From NCBI GenBank assembly GCA_002781805.1, contig PFFZ01000036.1:1-16802 (forward strand): a DNA stretch of 16,802 bases. The letters are read 5' to 3'. This document shows positions 1 to 7,337 of the stretch, piece by piece; the stretch's first letter is position 1; every line of letters starts with the position of its first letter. This DNA comes from Nitrosopumilales archaeon CG15_BIG_FIL_POST_REV_8_21_14_020_37_12. Lineage in GTDB: Archaea; Thermoproteota; Nitrososphaeria; Nitrososphaerales; Nitrosopumilaceae. The translations under genes and the position numbers were made by a program. The notes under the pieces are model-generated. The model saw nothing but the letters and a program-made list of their open reading frames with translations. It ran no database searches and was not told where the DNA came from.

Positions 1-115
1 CAGTTAGCTGTTTTTTCATGTCTGCAACCTTACTGTTTAAAGAATCAAGATCGTCTTCCAAGCCATTAAGAGACTGGATAATTCCTGTTACTTTTGATTC
101 AGCCATGCTGCTCAT
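1..115 (-). CDS. N-terminal fragment of a coiled-coil protein, truncated by the window edge
   Basis: An open frame starts at the ATG at 115-113 (a second in-frame ATG is at 106-104) and runs off the left edge. The 38 visible residues begin MSSMAESKVTG and are rich in Leu, Asp, Lys and Ser with heptad-like spacing, so they probably form a coiled coil. I do not recognise the family from so short a piece. It lies downstream of NAC on the same strand, 74 bases after its stop. That spacer has its own AT-rich, TATA-like stretch (around 130-145), so separate transcription is possible. The choice between the two ATGs is open. Confidence 0.5.
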   Translation of the reverse strand, partial: MSSMAESKVTGIIQSLNGLEDDLDSLNSKVADMKKQLT

Positions 116-189
116 TATACTAAAATTCCTTAAAATCCATTACTTAAATCATTCAGTTTTAAATTATTATTGGCCATTTTATATCAATG

Positions 190-531
190 TTAACCAGTTG
201 TCAAAAGTAGGATTGCACGGGCCAGATCTCCATTGGCCTCCTCTAATGCATGTTTTGCCTTTTCTTCATCAACGCCGGCCTGCTGACTAACAAGCTGAAT
301 ATCCTCCTCAGAAAATATTGGAACATCCAATTCCCTTTCCTCATAAGAGTCTGCAGTAACAGTGAAAATTGAATTATCCTTAGCTTTCATTTCTGTAACA
401 GCGGGCTTTGTAACAATGATCTCCTTTTTGTCAGTCTTGATGATGACTTCTTGGACGTTTGGGATCTCCTTCATATCAAGACCCATTTTGTCCATCATCC
501 TTCGCATTTCACGATTGCCGCCTCGCATCAT
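190..531 (-). CDS. nac: Nascent polypeptide-associated complex protein (archaeal alpha-NAC)
   Basis: This is the archaeal NAC homologue, a ribosome-associated chaperone that binds nascent chains near the exit tunnel. The 113 residues have the family layout: a Met/Arg/Gly-rich basic start (1-16) expected to contact the ribosome, a NAC beta-barrel dimerisation domain (about 22-70), and a C-terminal UBA domain (about 74-113, with the helices around SEEDIQLVSQQAGVDEEKA and the closing DLARAILLL). The length matches archaeal NAC, which usually forms homodimers. The start is the first of two adjacent ATGs. It overlaps the stop of the upstream PUA gene by 4 bases (ATGA, 528-531), so the two are probably translationally coupled and share a promoter near 1028. 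Confidence 0.95.
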   Translation of the reverse strand: MMRGGNREMRRMMDKMGLDMKEIPNVQEVIIKTDKKEIIVTKPAVTEMKAKDNSIFTVTADSYEERELDVPIFSEEDIQLVSQQAGVDEEKAKHALEEANGDLARAILLLTTG

Positions 532-1001
532 GAGGTTGTTTCTCCTGTACGACTTTTTAAACTATCTCTGACTTTTACTGCCATACCCCTATCAAAATCA
601 GATATCATTTTTGAGGACAAGACGGCTTTTCCGACTGCAATTACTCTATCTTGGAATATAATCGGTGTATCGGATGCAATTCTAATGTTTTTGCCACACC
701 AAACAACGTGTTTGCAGAAAACGGATCTGCCCTGTTCTACAAACGGTGCGGCATCTCCGTTTATCTCCAAGCAGTTTTCTTTGAATCTTTTACTTTTCAT
801 CAACATCTGTGCAAAATATGGACTGATTGCCAGACCGCCATCAATTCTCAGAGTGCAGAGTAATTGTCCATGGTGGGAAACGGTTTTAATTCTTCCATTC
901 TTTCGAGAAAAAGTCATCTCGAGGTCTTTAGGCAAGTACTTTGATACTCCATTTCCAAATAATGCATCAATTGTGTGTTGTAACTTTAGGTGATGATCCA
1001 T
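528..1001 (-). CDS. PUA-domain RNA-binding protein, resembling the C-terminal part of archaeosine tRNA-guanine transglycosylase
   Basis: A 157-residue protein. Residues about 78-150 form a PUA domain, the RNA-binding fold of tRNA and rRNA modifying enzymes; visible signs are the APFVEQGRSVF stretch (85-95), the VGKAVLSS turn (123-130) and the closing RGMAVKVR (138-145). The preceding part (about 35-68, GRIKTVSHHGQLLCTLR) resembles the domain just before PUA in archaeosine tRNA-guanine transglycosylases. There is no catalytic barrel, so on its own it should bind RNA rather than modify it. It could be the separate C-terminal subunit of a split transglycosylase, or a free-standing ribosome-associated PUA protein. 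It starts at an ATG with a TATA-like element about 27 bases upstream, suggesting a leaderless mRNA, and overlaps nac by 4 bases. Confidence 0.85.
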   Translation of the reverse strand: MDHHLKLQHTIDALFGNGVSKYLPKDLEMTFSRKNGRIKTVSHHGQLLCTLRIDGGLAISPYFAQMLMKSKRFKENCLEINGDAAPFVEQGRSVFCKHVVWCGKNIRIASDTPIIFQDRVIAVGKAVLSSKMISDFDRGMAVKVRDSLKSRTGETTS

Positions 1002-1017
1002 TTACAATATCAAAAAG

Positions 1018-1049
1018 ATATTCTAAATATTAGTTCAATGTTAGAATAT
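1018..1049. promoter_or_regulatory. Perfect 9-base inverted repeat between divergent promoters (candidate operator)
   Basis: ATATTCTAA (1018-1026) and its exact reverse complement TTAGAATAT (1041-1049) are separated by 14 bases, giving a centre-to-centre distance of 23 bases, about two helical turns. The left arm overlaps the likely TATA element of the minus-strand PUA-nac genes (about 1024-1032). The right arm lies just upstream of the likely TATA element of the plus-strand AbrB-PhoU gene. A dimeric regulator could bind here; the AbrB-PhoU product itself is an obvious candidate, but that is inference. Confidence 0.45.
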
Positions 1050-1058
1050 ATTTTTGTG

Positions 1059-1074
1059 CTTAAACTATATAGAT
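1059..1074 (+). promoter_or_regulatory. TATA-type promoter of the AbrB-PhoU gene
   Basis: The stretch TTAAACTATATAG contains a TATA-like core (1064-1072) centred about 27 bases before the ATG at 1095. Archaeal transcription normally starts about 25 bases after the TATA centre, so the mRNA would be leaderless or nearly so. No Shine-Dalgarno-like sequence precedes the ATG, which fits. Confidence 0.5.
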
Positions 1075-1094
1075 AGGATATTTATCATTAGTAT

Positions 1095-2147
1095 ATGGAA
1101 GAAAGGGAAGAAACAAGGAAAATTCAATTTACTGGCAAGTCATCATACATTGTATCATTACCAAAACAGTGGATTACTGACCTTGGATTAAAACAAGGAG
1201 ACCAGATCAGAATGATCAGAAAGGGTTCATCTACATTGGAGCTATATCCACCAAAATTTGAAACACGTATTCAAAAAAAAGAGGATGCCACAATAGAGAT
1301 AGATGCCGAGGAAGATGCATCGATTATTAGAAAATTAATCTCGCTGTATTTTTTAGGATTCAAGACAATTAATGTAAAGCCAAAGACGGGAAGGCTTAGT
1401 CCCAGCCAAAGAAACACGGTAAAAGAGGCAGTAAAGAGAATGCTGATGGGGTCAGAAATCATTTCAGATTCTAGTGCAGGAATAACAGTTCAGGTTTTAG
1501 TAAATTTGTTAGAGTTATCAGTTGACGGGGCATTTAAGAGAATGATTCATCTTGCAAAATCAATGTCAAGTGATGCAATTTTAGCAATCAAAGAGAATAA
1601 TTTGGATCTTGCAGAGGAGATAATCAATACAGATGATGAGGTAGACAGATTTGGATTTTACATTATTAGACAGTTAAAGATTGCAATTCAAAACGAACAC
1701 ATGCTCAAGGAAATGGGATTTAGAAACGCTAGGGATTGTTTAGGGTATAGACTGGTTGTCAAAAACATAGAGAGAACAGGAGACCACGCTGCATTTGTAG
1801 CAAAGGATATTTTGGAATTTAAAAAACCCATAAAAAAAGAGATCATCGATAAAATTCAAGAGATGAATGAATTTGCACTTGAAGTTTTAGATGATTCTTG
1901 CTTGGCACTGTTCAAGGAAGACTATTCCCAGGCTGAGAAGACTATTGAAAAGACAGACATGATTTCAAAATATGAGAAAAAAGTACGGGAGGCTTCAAAA
2001 TCGCTCAAAGATGATGAAGAGGTGTACAGAGTGAGAAGAATTACAGAGAACATCAGAAGAATCGCCGAATATGCAAGCGATATTGCAGAGATTGTTCTAA
2101 ACATGAACATAGAAAAGACTCTGAAAAAAACAGGACTCAGAGGATAG
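1095..2147 (+). CDS. AbrB-PhoU fusion regulator (phosphate uptake regulator family)
   Basis: 350 residues. The N-terminus (about 7-53) is an AbrB/SpoVT-type swapped-hairpin DNA-binding domain, seen in RKIQFTGKSSYIVSLPKQW followed by LGLKQGDQIRM. The rest is a PhoU-type helical region with two related halves; the acidic metal-binding pattern is visible around NTDDEVDRFGF (178-188), ERTGDHAAF (226-234) and RRIAEYASDIAEIV (321-334). PhoU proteins bind metal clusters and tune phosphate transport and its signalling; the AbrB fusion is common in archaea and suggests the protein also acts on DNA. No pst transporter genes are in the window, so the phosphate link rests on family knowledge. The gene is divergent from PUA-nac, with a perfect inverted repeat in the shared upstream region that it may bind. 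Confidence 0.88.
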   Translation: MEEREETRKIQFTGKSSYIVSLPKQWITDLGLKQGDQIRMIRKGSSTLELYPPKFETRIQKKEDATIEIDAEEDASIIRKLISLYFLGFKTINVKPKTGRLSPSQRNTVKEAVKRMLMGSEIISDSSAGITVQVLVNLLELSVDGAFKRMIHLAKSMSSDAILAIKENNLDLAEEIINTDDEVDRFGFYIIRQLKIAIQNEHMLKEMGFRNARDCLGYRLVVKNIERTGDHAAFVAKDILEFKKPIKKEIIDKIQEMNEFALEVLDDSCLALFKEDYSQAEKTIEKTDMISKYEKKVREASKSLKDDEEVYRVRRITENIRRIAEYASDIAEIVLNMNIEKTLKKTGLRG

Positions 2148-2179
2148 AATGTCAAGCTTGAATTTTTTGGAGTAGTAAA

Positions 2180-3286
2180 GTGAAATCAGCCATTTTGATC
2201 ACATACGACAAGGAAGATGCGGTTACGGAGGCATTGGGACTGTGTGATGCAGCGGGATACGAAATTGTGCATACAATTAAGCAAGATTTCCTAAAAAAAC
2301 CAAAGTACGGCATTAGTGGAGGCATATTGGAGAGATTGGAGGAAATAGCAGGCAAACTAAGACCAGATGTGATTATTTTTGACGAGATTCTCAAACCCAG
2401 CCAGAACTATAACTTGGCTACTGTTCTACACAGGGAAATCCTAGACAGAGAAGCATTGATTCTTGAAATATTTGAGAGTAGGGCATCTAGTGCAGAATCA
2501 AAGCTCCAAGTGAAACTAGCTCAGCTAAGATATGAAATGGCAAGGGCAAAAGAAAAAGTTCGCCTATCAAGCATGGGTGAGCAGCCAGGGTTCATGGGAA
2601 TTGGAAAGTTTGAGGTAGATGTTTACTATAACGATATAAAACATAGAATGCAGACAATAAGATCAAAACTGGAAAAAGCTGGAAAGCAAAGAGAGTTACA
2701 CCGTCAGGGACGAAAAAGATTAGGATTTAAAACAGTCTCGCTTGCAGGGTACACGTCTGCAGGAAAAACGACGCTGTTTAACAAAATGACAGGTGAGAAT
2801 CGTGAACAGAGCCAAGAACTATTCACTACACTTTCAACAACAACAAGAAGAATAACGATTAATCGAGAACCTTTTTTGATAGCAGATACTGTAGGATTTA
2901 TCAGTAAACTTCCAGCATACATGATTGATGCATTCAAGTCTACACTAGAAGAGCTGATTCACACTGACATCATAATTTTGGTAGTTGATATTAGTGATTC
3001 TATTTTTGATTTAAGAAAAAAGTTTGCCAGTTGTATGCGGACATTAAGCGAATTGGGAGTAGAGATGGATAAGATAGTTTTTGCCTTGAACAAGTCTGAT
3101 CTGGTAAATTATGAACAGGTTGAAGAAAAAATAGAGATACTTGGATTGAAAGACAATAAGAAAAAGATTGCAGTGTCTGCCAAAACAGGACAAAACATAA
3201 CAGAATTAAAAGATCTTATCAGGGAGATTTTAGGCAACCAGAATCCACACATCAGAAAAGAGTTTGATATTTCATATGGTAATTGA
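2180..3286 (+). CDS. hflX: HflX-family ribosome-associated GTPase
   Basis: 368 residues with the two-part HflX layout. The N-terminal HflX domain (about 1-115) leads through a charged coiled coil (about 105-180, with the conserved GxGE/xxLExDR-like region here as [16 protein letters not shown]) into a GTPase domain. G-domain motifs are all present: P-loop GYTSAGKT (190-197), switch region TTLSTTTRR (216-224), DTVGF (236-240), NKSD (304-307) and SAKTG (333-337). HflX binds ribosomes and in bacteria splits stalled 70S particles; the archaeal role is less settled. The start is GTG (2180), 32 bases after the AbrB-PhoU stop. I see no good TATA element in that gap, so read-through from upstream is plausible. 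The last 11 bases overlap the aTrm56 gene. Confidence 0.95.
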   Translation: MKSAILITYDKEDAVTEALGLCDAAGYEIVHTIKQDFLKKPKYGISGGILERLEEIAGKLRPDVIIFDEILKPSQNYNLATVLHREILDREALILEIFESRASSAESKLQVKLAQLRYEMARAKEKVRLSSMGEQPGFMGIGKFEVDVYYNDIKHRMQTIRSKLEKAGKQRELHRQGRKRLGFKTVSLAGYTSAGKTTLFNKMTGENREQSQELFTTLSTTTRRITINREPFLIADTVGFISKLPAYMIDAFKSTLEELIHTDIIILVVDISDSIFDLRKKFASCMRTLSELGVEMDKIVFALNKSDLVNYEQVEEKIEILGLKDNKKKIAVSAKTGQNITELKDLIREILGNQNPHIRKEFDISYGN

Positions 3287-3809
3287 AGTTGTAAGAATTG
3301 GACAACGACTGGTAAGAGACGATAGGGTGACAACGCATGTTGCACTTGTAGCACGTGCATTTGGAGCATCAAAGATATTCATGACAGAGGTCAACCCAGA
3401 GATTAAAGAGACGATTGAAAAAATAAACAAAACATGGGGAGGGGATTTCGTCATCGAGTTCATTGATAGTTGGAAACATGTTGTTAAGAAAAAGAAGGTA
3501 GAAGGTTTCAAGATTGTACATCTTACCATGTATGGAGAAGATATCAATGACGCGCAAAAAGATCTGTCAAAAGAGAAGAATCTGGTTGTTGTAGTAGGTG
3601 CCGAAAAAGTGCCAAGAGAGATTTATGAACTGGCAGACTATAATGTAGGAGTTGGCAGCCAACCTCACTCGGAGATTAGTGCCCTGGCAATACTACTAGA
3701 CAGGGTCCATAAAGGAATGCAGTTTAACAGAGATTTCCCAGGTGGCAAAAGAAAGATAATTCCTGCAAAAAAAGGCAAAAATGTGCTAGTAAATGAAACA
3801 AGGGATTAA
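3276..3809 (+). CDS. trm56: tRNA (cytidine(56)-2'-O)-methyltransferase, aTrm56
   Basis: 177 residues from the ATG at 3276. The protein is a SPOUT-class methyltransferase specific to archaea that methylates the ribose of C56 in the T-loop of tRNAs, using S-adenosylmethionine. The family start is [11 protein letters not shown]. The knot-forming SAM site is seen in [20 protein letters not shown] (104-123) followed by [20 protein letters not shown] (124-143). Length and start agree with the family, which is why I prefer the ATG over a TTG twelve bases earlier. The start lies inside the end of hflX (11-base overlap), so the two genes are surely cotranscribed. This pairs a tRNA-modifying enzyme with a ribosome-binding GTPase. 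Confidence 0.95.
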   Translation: MVIEVVRIGQRLVRDDRVTTHVALVARAFGASKIFMTEVNPEIKETIEKINKTWGGDFVIEFIDSWKHVVKKKKVEGFKIVHLTMYGEDINDAQKDLSKEKNLVVVVGAEKVPREIYELADYNVGVGSQPHSEISALAILLDRVHKGMQFNRDFPGGKRKIIPAKKGKNVLVNETRD

Positions 3810-3836
3810 TAGTAGAAAACTAGGACTCATTAGAGG

Positions 3837-4352
3837 TTGGTAGACAAGTACGAGGATCCATTTGTCAGAATAGCATCTATGATCGGAGGAGATGAATACC
3901 TCAAGGTTGCAAGATCACTTTTGAAAGCAGAGGATGCAACAGATGAAGAGATTGCCAGTTCCACAGGGCTGAGAATCAACATGGTAAGAAAAGTACTCTA
4001 TGATCTTTTCGGAAAATCACTGATTACAGGAATCAGGGTAAAGGATGAGCGAAAGGGATGGTTTGTCTACAGATGGAGGACCAGAAGAGAAGAAGTTGAG
4101 AATTTTATAGAAAATCAGAAAAAGAAGATCACTGAAAGGCTTCAGCAAAGGCTTGACTATGAGAATGCCTCTGATTTTTATCATTGCGGAAACGAGGATT
4201 GTCCAAGAGTAACTTTTGAAGACGCATTAGAAGGCATGTTCAAATGCCCATCTTGTGGAAGTGTACTGAATCTAAAAAAGAATGACAAATCAAAGAAAGC
4301 ATATGCTAAAAAAATCGATGAGATTAAAAAAGACATGCAGCAGACGTTCTAG
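3837..4352 (+). CDS. tfe: Transcription factor E, alpha subunit (TFE, TFIIE-alpha homologue)
   Basis: 171 residues. TFE helps RNA polymerase open promoters together with TBP and TFB. The N-terminal winged helix (about 8-85) shows the recognition-type helix TGLRINMVRKVLYDLFGKS (43-61) and the wing ending GWFVYRWR (74-81). A coiled linker (85-110) leads to a zinc ribbon with four cysteines, C117, C122, C137 and C140 (HCGNEDC and CPSC). The tail is lysine-rich. Length fits the family. The start is TTG (3837), as no suitable ATG precedes the winged helix. It lies 27 bases after aTrm56 and could share its transcript, or start from a weak TATA-like stretch near 3806-3812. Confidence 0.95.
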   Translation: MVDKYEDPFVRIASMIGGDEYLKVARSLLKAEDATDEEIASSTGLRINMVRKVLYDLFGKSLITGIRVKDERKGWFVYRWRTRREEVENFIENQKKKITERLQQRLDYENASDFYHCGNEDCPRVTFEDALEGMFKCPSCGSVLNLKKNDKSKKAYAKKIDEIKKDMQQTF

Positions 4353-4377
4353 CTATATGTTTTAAAGATGATAGAAT

Positions 4378-4863
4378 TTGGTAGAAAAAAGACAAACAGG
4401 CAGAGTTCTAAAGAGATCATTTAAAAAAATTCTAGTACCGCTTGACGGATCTAGAATTTCTTTTCGAGCGCTAAAAGAGGCCATTAATTTGGCAAGATTT
4501 ACAGGTTCCCAAGTGATTGGAATTTATGTAATTCCAGAAGACATATCAGCATTACCTATTACTGAGATCGTACAACCATTATCAACACTTCATCAGTCTG
4601 GATTTGAAAAGAAAATTTTCAGATATGGGAAGAAGATTGTTGCTGATGCAGAAGAGATTTGCAAAAAGAACAAAATCAAGTTTTCAGGTCACATAGTCAA
4701 AGGCAATCCAGGATACGACATTGTAAAATTCTCCAGTACAGACAAGGTAGGTCTCATAGTAATTGGCTCCAGAGGAAAAGGTCCTACCAAGGAGATCTTT
4801 CTAGGTAGTGTCTCAAATTATGTTGTACACAAAGCCAAATGTCCAGTTATGATAATAAAATAA
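4378..4863 (+). CDS. Universal stress protein (UspA family), ATP-binding type
   Basis: 161 residues with a single Usp domain from about residue 15. The beta-1 strand and nucleotide-binding aspartate are in KKILVPLDGS (16-25, D23). The ATP-binding signature G-2x-G-9x-G-S is present as GSRG (130-133) and GSV (143-145), so this member should bind ATP. It is soluble, with no signal or membrane segment. The start is TTG (4378), preceded by an unusually basic extension of about 14 residues (KRQTGRVLKRSFKK). A TATA-like stretch CTATATGT (about 4353-4360) just after the tfe stop may drive it. Usp proteins of this kind are numerous in Thaumarchaeota; the specific role is unknown. Confidence 0.9.
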   Translation: MVEKRQTGRVLKRSFKKILVPLDGSRISFRALKEAINLARFTGSQVIGIYVIPEDISALPITEIVQPLSTLHQSGFEKKIFRYGKKIVADAEEICKKNKIKFSGHIVKGNPGYDIVKFSSTDKVGLIVIGSRGKGPTKEIFLGSVSNYVVHKAKCPVMIIK

Positions 4864-4954
4864 TAAGATCAACATATTATTAATACCAAGAAATATAGAA
4901 ACTAGCACGATAACGAATCCATTATTCAAAAAATATTGAAAAATAGGTGACTAA

Positions 4955-4963
4955 ATTAAATAG
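4955..4963 (+). promoter_or_regulatory. TATA-type promoter of the aldehyde dehydrogenase gene
   Basis: TTAAATAG at 4956-4963 is centred about 27 bases before the TTG start at 4987, matching archaeal TATA spacing for a leaderless mRNA. It lies in the 123-base gap after the universal stress protein gene, in which I see no RNA gene. Confidence 0.5.
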
Positions 4964-4986
4964 GGATAAGTTTGCGATAAAGATCC

Positions 4987-6378
4987 TTGAGTCAACTATC
5001 AACAAAAAACCCCGCAACAGGTGAGGATATTGCAAGATACAACGTAATGGGAAAAGAGGAGGTTTTTCAGCTGGTTGGCAAAGCAAAGAGAGCATTTCCA
5101 GAGTGGAAGAAAGATTATGAGAAGAGACGAAGTTACATTTACAATTTAGTTGAGTATCTAAAAAAACACAAGACGGAGCTTGCAAAGATAGCTACATCAG
5201 AGATGGGCAAAGCGCTCAAAGAATCCATAGGTGAGGTTGAAAAATGTGCATGGGCACTTGAGTTCTATGCAGATCATGGAGACAGTTTCCTTTCAGATGA
5301 AGTTCTAAACACAGATGCCAGAAAAAGTTTCCTGACGTTTGAGCCTCTAGGGGTAGTTGGTTCAATTATGCCATGGAATTTTCCATATTGGCAGGCATTG
5401 CGATTTGCAGCACCATGTCTAATGGCAGGAAATGTAATAGTGATGAAACCATCCAGAATCACAATGCAGTCAGGCATTGAGATAGAAAAGGCATTTACAG
5501 AATCTGGCATTCCAGACGGTGTATTTCAGACAGTTGTAGGCAGTGTAGAATCTGCAAATCATCTAATTGATTCGGATGTTAATGCTGTTACGTTTACTGG
5601 AAGCACAAATGCAGGAGCAAAAGTGGGTGAAAGGGCAGCAATAAATTTGAAGAAGTGTGTTTTGGAATTAGGTGGAAGTGATCCATTCATAGTACTTGAT
5701 GATGCAATAATTGAAAAAGCCGCCGAGGGAGCAGTCAAGGGACGATTCATCAACTGTGGGCAGAGCTGTGTTGCATCAAAGAGATTTTTTGTTGGCAAAA
5801 ATATTGCAGAAGATTTTATTGAATTATTTATCAAAAAAGCATCTCAGTTAAAAGTAGGAGATCCAACGTCATTGGAAACTGATGTAGGCCCATTATCAAG
5901 CAAGGACGGTCTAGAAACTATTTCTGGCATAGTAGAAGATGCAAAAGAAAAAGGCGCTGAAATTCTTTTAGGGGGTTCTAAGATTGATGGAAATGGATAC
6001 TTTTACCAACCCACAATTCTCACGAACATAAAACCAAATATGAGAATTGCAAATGAGGAAACTTTTGGTCCAGTTGCACCGATAACTGTAGTAGATAATG
6101 AAAGTGAGGCCATAAAACTTGCAAATGATACGGAATTTGGACTGGGGGCTAGTATTTGGACGCAAGATCTTGCAAAGGCCGAGAAAATGTCAAGGCGTAT
6201 TGAATCTGGAATAGTAAGTGTAAATAATGTTGTCATCTCAGATCCTAGAATTCCATTTGGCGGAATAAAACACAGTGGGTTTGGACGAGAGTTGTCAAGA
6301 TACGGAATGTTGGAATTTGTCAATATCAAGTCTGTCAGATTTTATGACAATCTCACTCACCATCATTATGTAGAATAG
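4987..6378 (+). CDS. NAD(P)-dependent aldehyde dehydrogenase, succinate-semialdehyde dehydrogenase type
   Basis: 463 residues, a complete member of the aldehyde dehydrogenase superfamily. Catalytic residues are all in place: N131 in PWNFPYW (129-135), E227 in LELGGSDPF (226-234), the nucleophile C261 in NCGQSCVAS (256-264), and E358 in NEETFGPVAP (356-365). The FTGST turn (203-207) belongs to the Rossmann fold. The overall pattern is closest to succinate-semialdehyde dehydrogenases; in an autotrophic Thaumarchaeote this could touch the 3-hydroxypropionate/4-hydroxybutyrate carbon cycle or 4-aminobutyrate use, but the substrate cannot be fixed by eye. KPSR (154-157) replaces the KPAE-like motif with the glutamate typical of NAD users, hinting at NADP. 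The start is TTG with a well-placed TATA box. It converges with the small acidic gene at 6403. Confidence 0.85.
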   Translation: MSQLSTKNPATGEDIARYNVMGKEEVFQLVGKAKRAFPEWKKDYEKRRSYIYNLVEYLKKHKTELAKIATSEMGKALKESIGEVEKCAWALEFYADHGDSFLSDEVLNTDARKSFLTFEPLGVVGSIMPWNFPYWQALRFAAPCLMAGNVIVMKPSRITMQSGIEIEKAFTESGIPDGVFQTVVGSVESANHLIDSDVNAVTFTGSTNAGAKVGERAAINLKKCVLELGGSDPFIVLDDAIIEKAAEGAVKGRFINCGQSCVASKRFFVGKNIAEDFIELFIKKASQLKVGDPTSLETDVGPLSSKDGLETISGIVEDAKEKGAEILLGGSKIDGNGYFYQPTILTNIKPNMRIANEETFGPVAPITVVDNESEAIKLANDTEFGLGASIWTQDLAKAEKMSRRIESGIVSVNNVVISDPRIPFGGIKHSGFGRELSRYGMLEFVNIKSVRFYDNLTHHHYVE

Positions 6379-6402
6379 GCTAAACAAGACCCAGTTGGTA
6401 CT

Positions 6403-6675
6403 TTATTCTTCAAATTCGTCATCATCGTAATCGCATTCTTCTAGTTCAATATACGTGGGATTCCCATCATCCCCAAAATAGATCTCAGCACATATGTCAG
6501 ATGCCAAGGTTGTAGCCAAGGTTTCAGCCAATTCTTTTGGAAAATTCCCCAATTTGGCAGGATTTGACGAATGGCGAAATTCTGTAATATCATCTTCATG
6601 ATAGAAATCAATCTCAATATCACCATTGACGTATTTTCTTACACCCACAACTTGGCCAAAAATACTATGCGACAA
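6403..6675 (-). CDS. Small acidic hypothetical protein, coupled to a hemerythrin-like gene
   Basis: 90 residues, family not recognised. The N-terminal part (about 4-30: IFGQVVGVRKYVNGDIEIDF) looks like beta strands of a small barrel or sheet. The middle (about 45-65) looks helical. The tail (78-90) is strongly acidic, ending YDDDEFEE. The start is TTG at 6675, only 2 bases after the stop of the hemerythrin-like gene, so the two are almost certainly one transcription unit with coupled translation. A role with the hemerythrin protein is suggested by position only. No terminator is evident in the 24-base gap to the convergent aldehyde dehydrogenase gene. Confidence 0.7.
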   Translation of the reverse strand: MSHSIFGQVVGVRKYVNGDIEIDFYHEDDITEFRHSSNPAKLGNFPKELAETLATTLASDICAEIYFGDDGNPTYIELEECDYDDDEFEE

Positions 6676-6677
6676 GT

Positions 6678-7244
6678 TCAGGCTCCATGAAGAGATACAT
6701 CTTTAGTTAAAGTTTCGGCCAGTTTTTCATAATGCTCTCGTGTTTTTCCTGTTTCTTGGAGTTTTGATTGCTCAATGTCGTTAATCTCCTTGTTGACCTT
6801 CTCTGAAACATATTGTAAACGGGCTTCGGCCATCATAAACAATCGATTGTTTTCTTTCCATAGATGTTCTGTAATATGCTCTACATATTGTTTCATATCA
6901 CTAATCAGAGATTCGGGGTTTCCTGAAGAAAGATATTCCTTAGCAGACTCTTCCATGTGTTTGCCAATCTCTCTGGAACGTTCATGATCAATTAACATCA
7001 TTGCAATGGGTCCCATATTTCGAGGCATTCCTGCTTGCTCCAATGCGGGAAATAGTGAATTTTCTTCCTTGCTATGATGACACACATCGGTAAAGTTTTT
7101 TGAAAAGTCAATCACAGGAAGCAATATTGATTCTGGAATTTGTTTGCCGTCAACAAGCAATTGAACTGTGGATTCCATGGCTTTGATGACTTTTTCTATA
7201 AGTTCATGATCTTTTCGTAATGACGCAGTCGACATAATATGCAT
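6678..7244 (-). CDS. Hemerythrin-like HHE-domain protein
   Basis: 188 residues. A hemerythrin/HHE four-helix bundle (about 8-140) is seen from its iron-ligand pattern: DHEL (12-15, H13), HHSKEE (56-61, H56/H57/E60), DHER (86-89, H87), and HITEHLWKEN (123-132, H123, H127, E131). Such proteins carry a di-iron centre that binds O2, NO or iron, or senses redox state. The C-terminal stretch (about 145-188) is a charged helix beyond the usual domain. It is soluble and cytosolic. I use the ATG at 7244; a second ATG three codons in (7235) is equally possible. An AT-rich TATA-like stretch at about 7268-7282 lies 25-35 bases upstream. It is followed at once by a small acidic gene. Confidence 0.88.
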   Translation of the reverse strand: MHIMSTASLRKDHELIEKVIKAMESTVQLLVDGKQIPESILLPVIDFSKNFTDVCHHSKEENSLFPALEQAGMPRNMGPIAMMLIDHERSREIGKHMEESAKEYLSSGNPESLISDMKQYVEHITEHLWKENNRLFMMAEARLQYVSEKVNKEINDIEQSKLQETGKTREHYEKLAETLTKDVSLHGA

Positions 7245-7267
7245 GCTAAAAAAAGAGTATCTATATC

Positions 7268-7282
7268 TTTTTTTAATTTTAA
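7268..7282 (-). promoter_or_regulatory. TATA-type promoter of the hemerythrin-like gene
   Basis: Read on the minus strand this is a TTAAAATTAAAAAAA-type stretch centred about 30 bases upstream of the ATG at 7244, as expected for an archaeal TATA box. The low complexity of the AT tract makes the exact box uncertain. Confidence 0.4.
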
Positions 7283-7309
7283 GATGAATAATTAAAAGAT
7301 AGGAAATTA

Positions 7310-7329
7310 GTTAACGTTGAGTCGTTAAC
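7310..7329 (-). terminator. Stem-loop just after the lysine-rich SWIB-like gene, possible terminator
   Basis: GTTAACG (7310-7316) and CGTTAAC (7323-7329) form a perfect 7-base stem with a 6-base loop, 8 bases past the stop codon at 7338-7340 on the minus strand. The following minus-strand sequence is T-rich (CTATCTTTTAATT). A third TTAACG copy lies at 7338-7343 and overlaps the stop codon. It could act as a 3' end structure or a protein site. Confidence 0.4.
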
Positions 7330-7337
7330 CATTCGAT

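Noticed and set aside
18-290. A 90-codon open frame on plus at the left edge
   Set aside because: It is opposite the coiled-coil fragment and the end of nac, and its product has no family features.
451-993. A 180-codon open frame on plus, opposite nac and the PUA gene
   Set aside because: It lies antisense to two well-supported genes, its product shows no recognisable motif, and its composition is that of a reverse-strand shadow.
2152-2168. TCAAGCTTGA palindrome followed by six T after the AbrB-PhoU gene, as a terminator
   Set aside because: The palindrome has no loop, so the stem would be about 3 base pairs. The T-run alone could still cause some termination, but support is too thin.
3264-3275. 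An upstream TTG start adding four residues to aTrm56
   Set aside because: The conserved family start is [11 protein letters not shown] at the ATG at 3276, and the TTG would deepen the overlap with hflX.
4864-4986. Possible RNA gene or TTCAA/TTGAA inverted repeat in the gap before the aldehyde dehydrogenase gene
   Set aside because: Arms of only 5 bases in an A-rich tract are expected by chance, and no tRNA or other RNA fold is visible; only a TATA box is supported.
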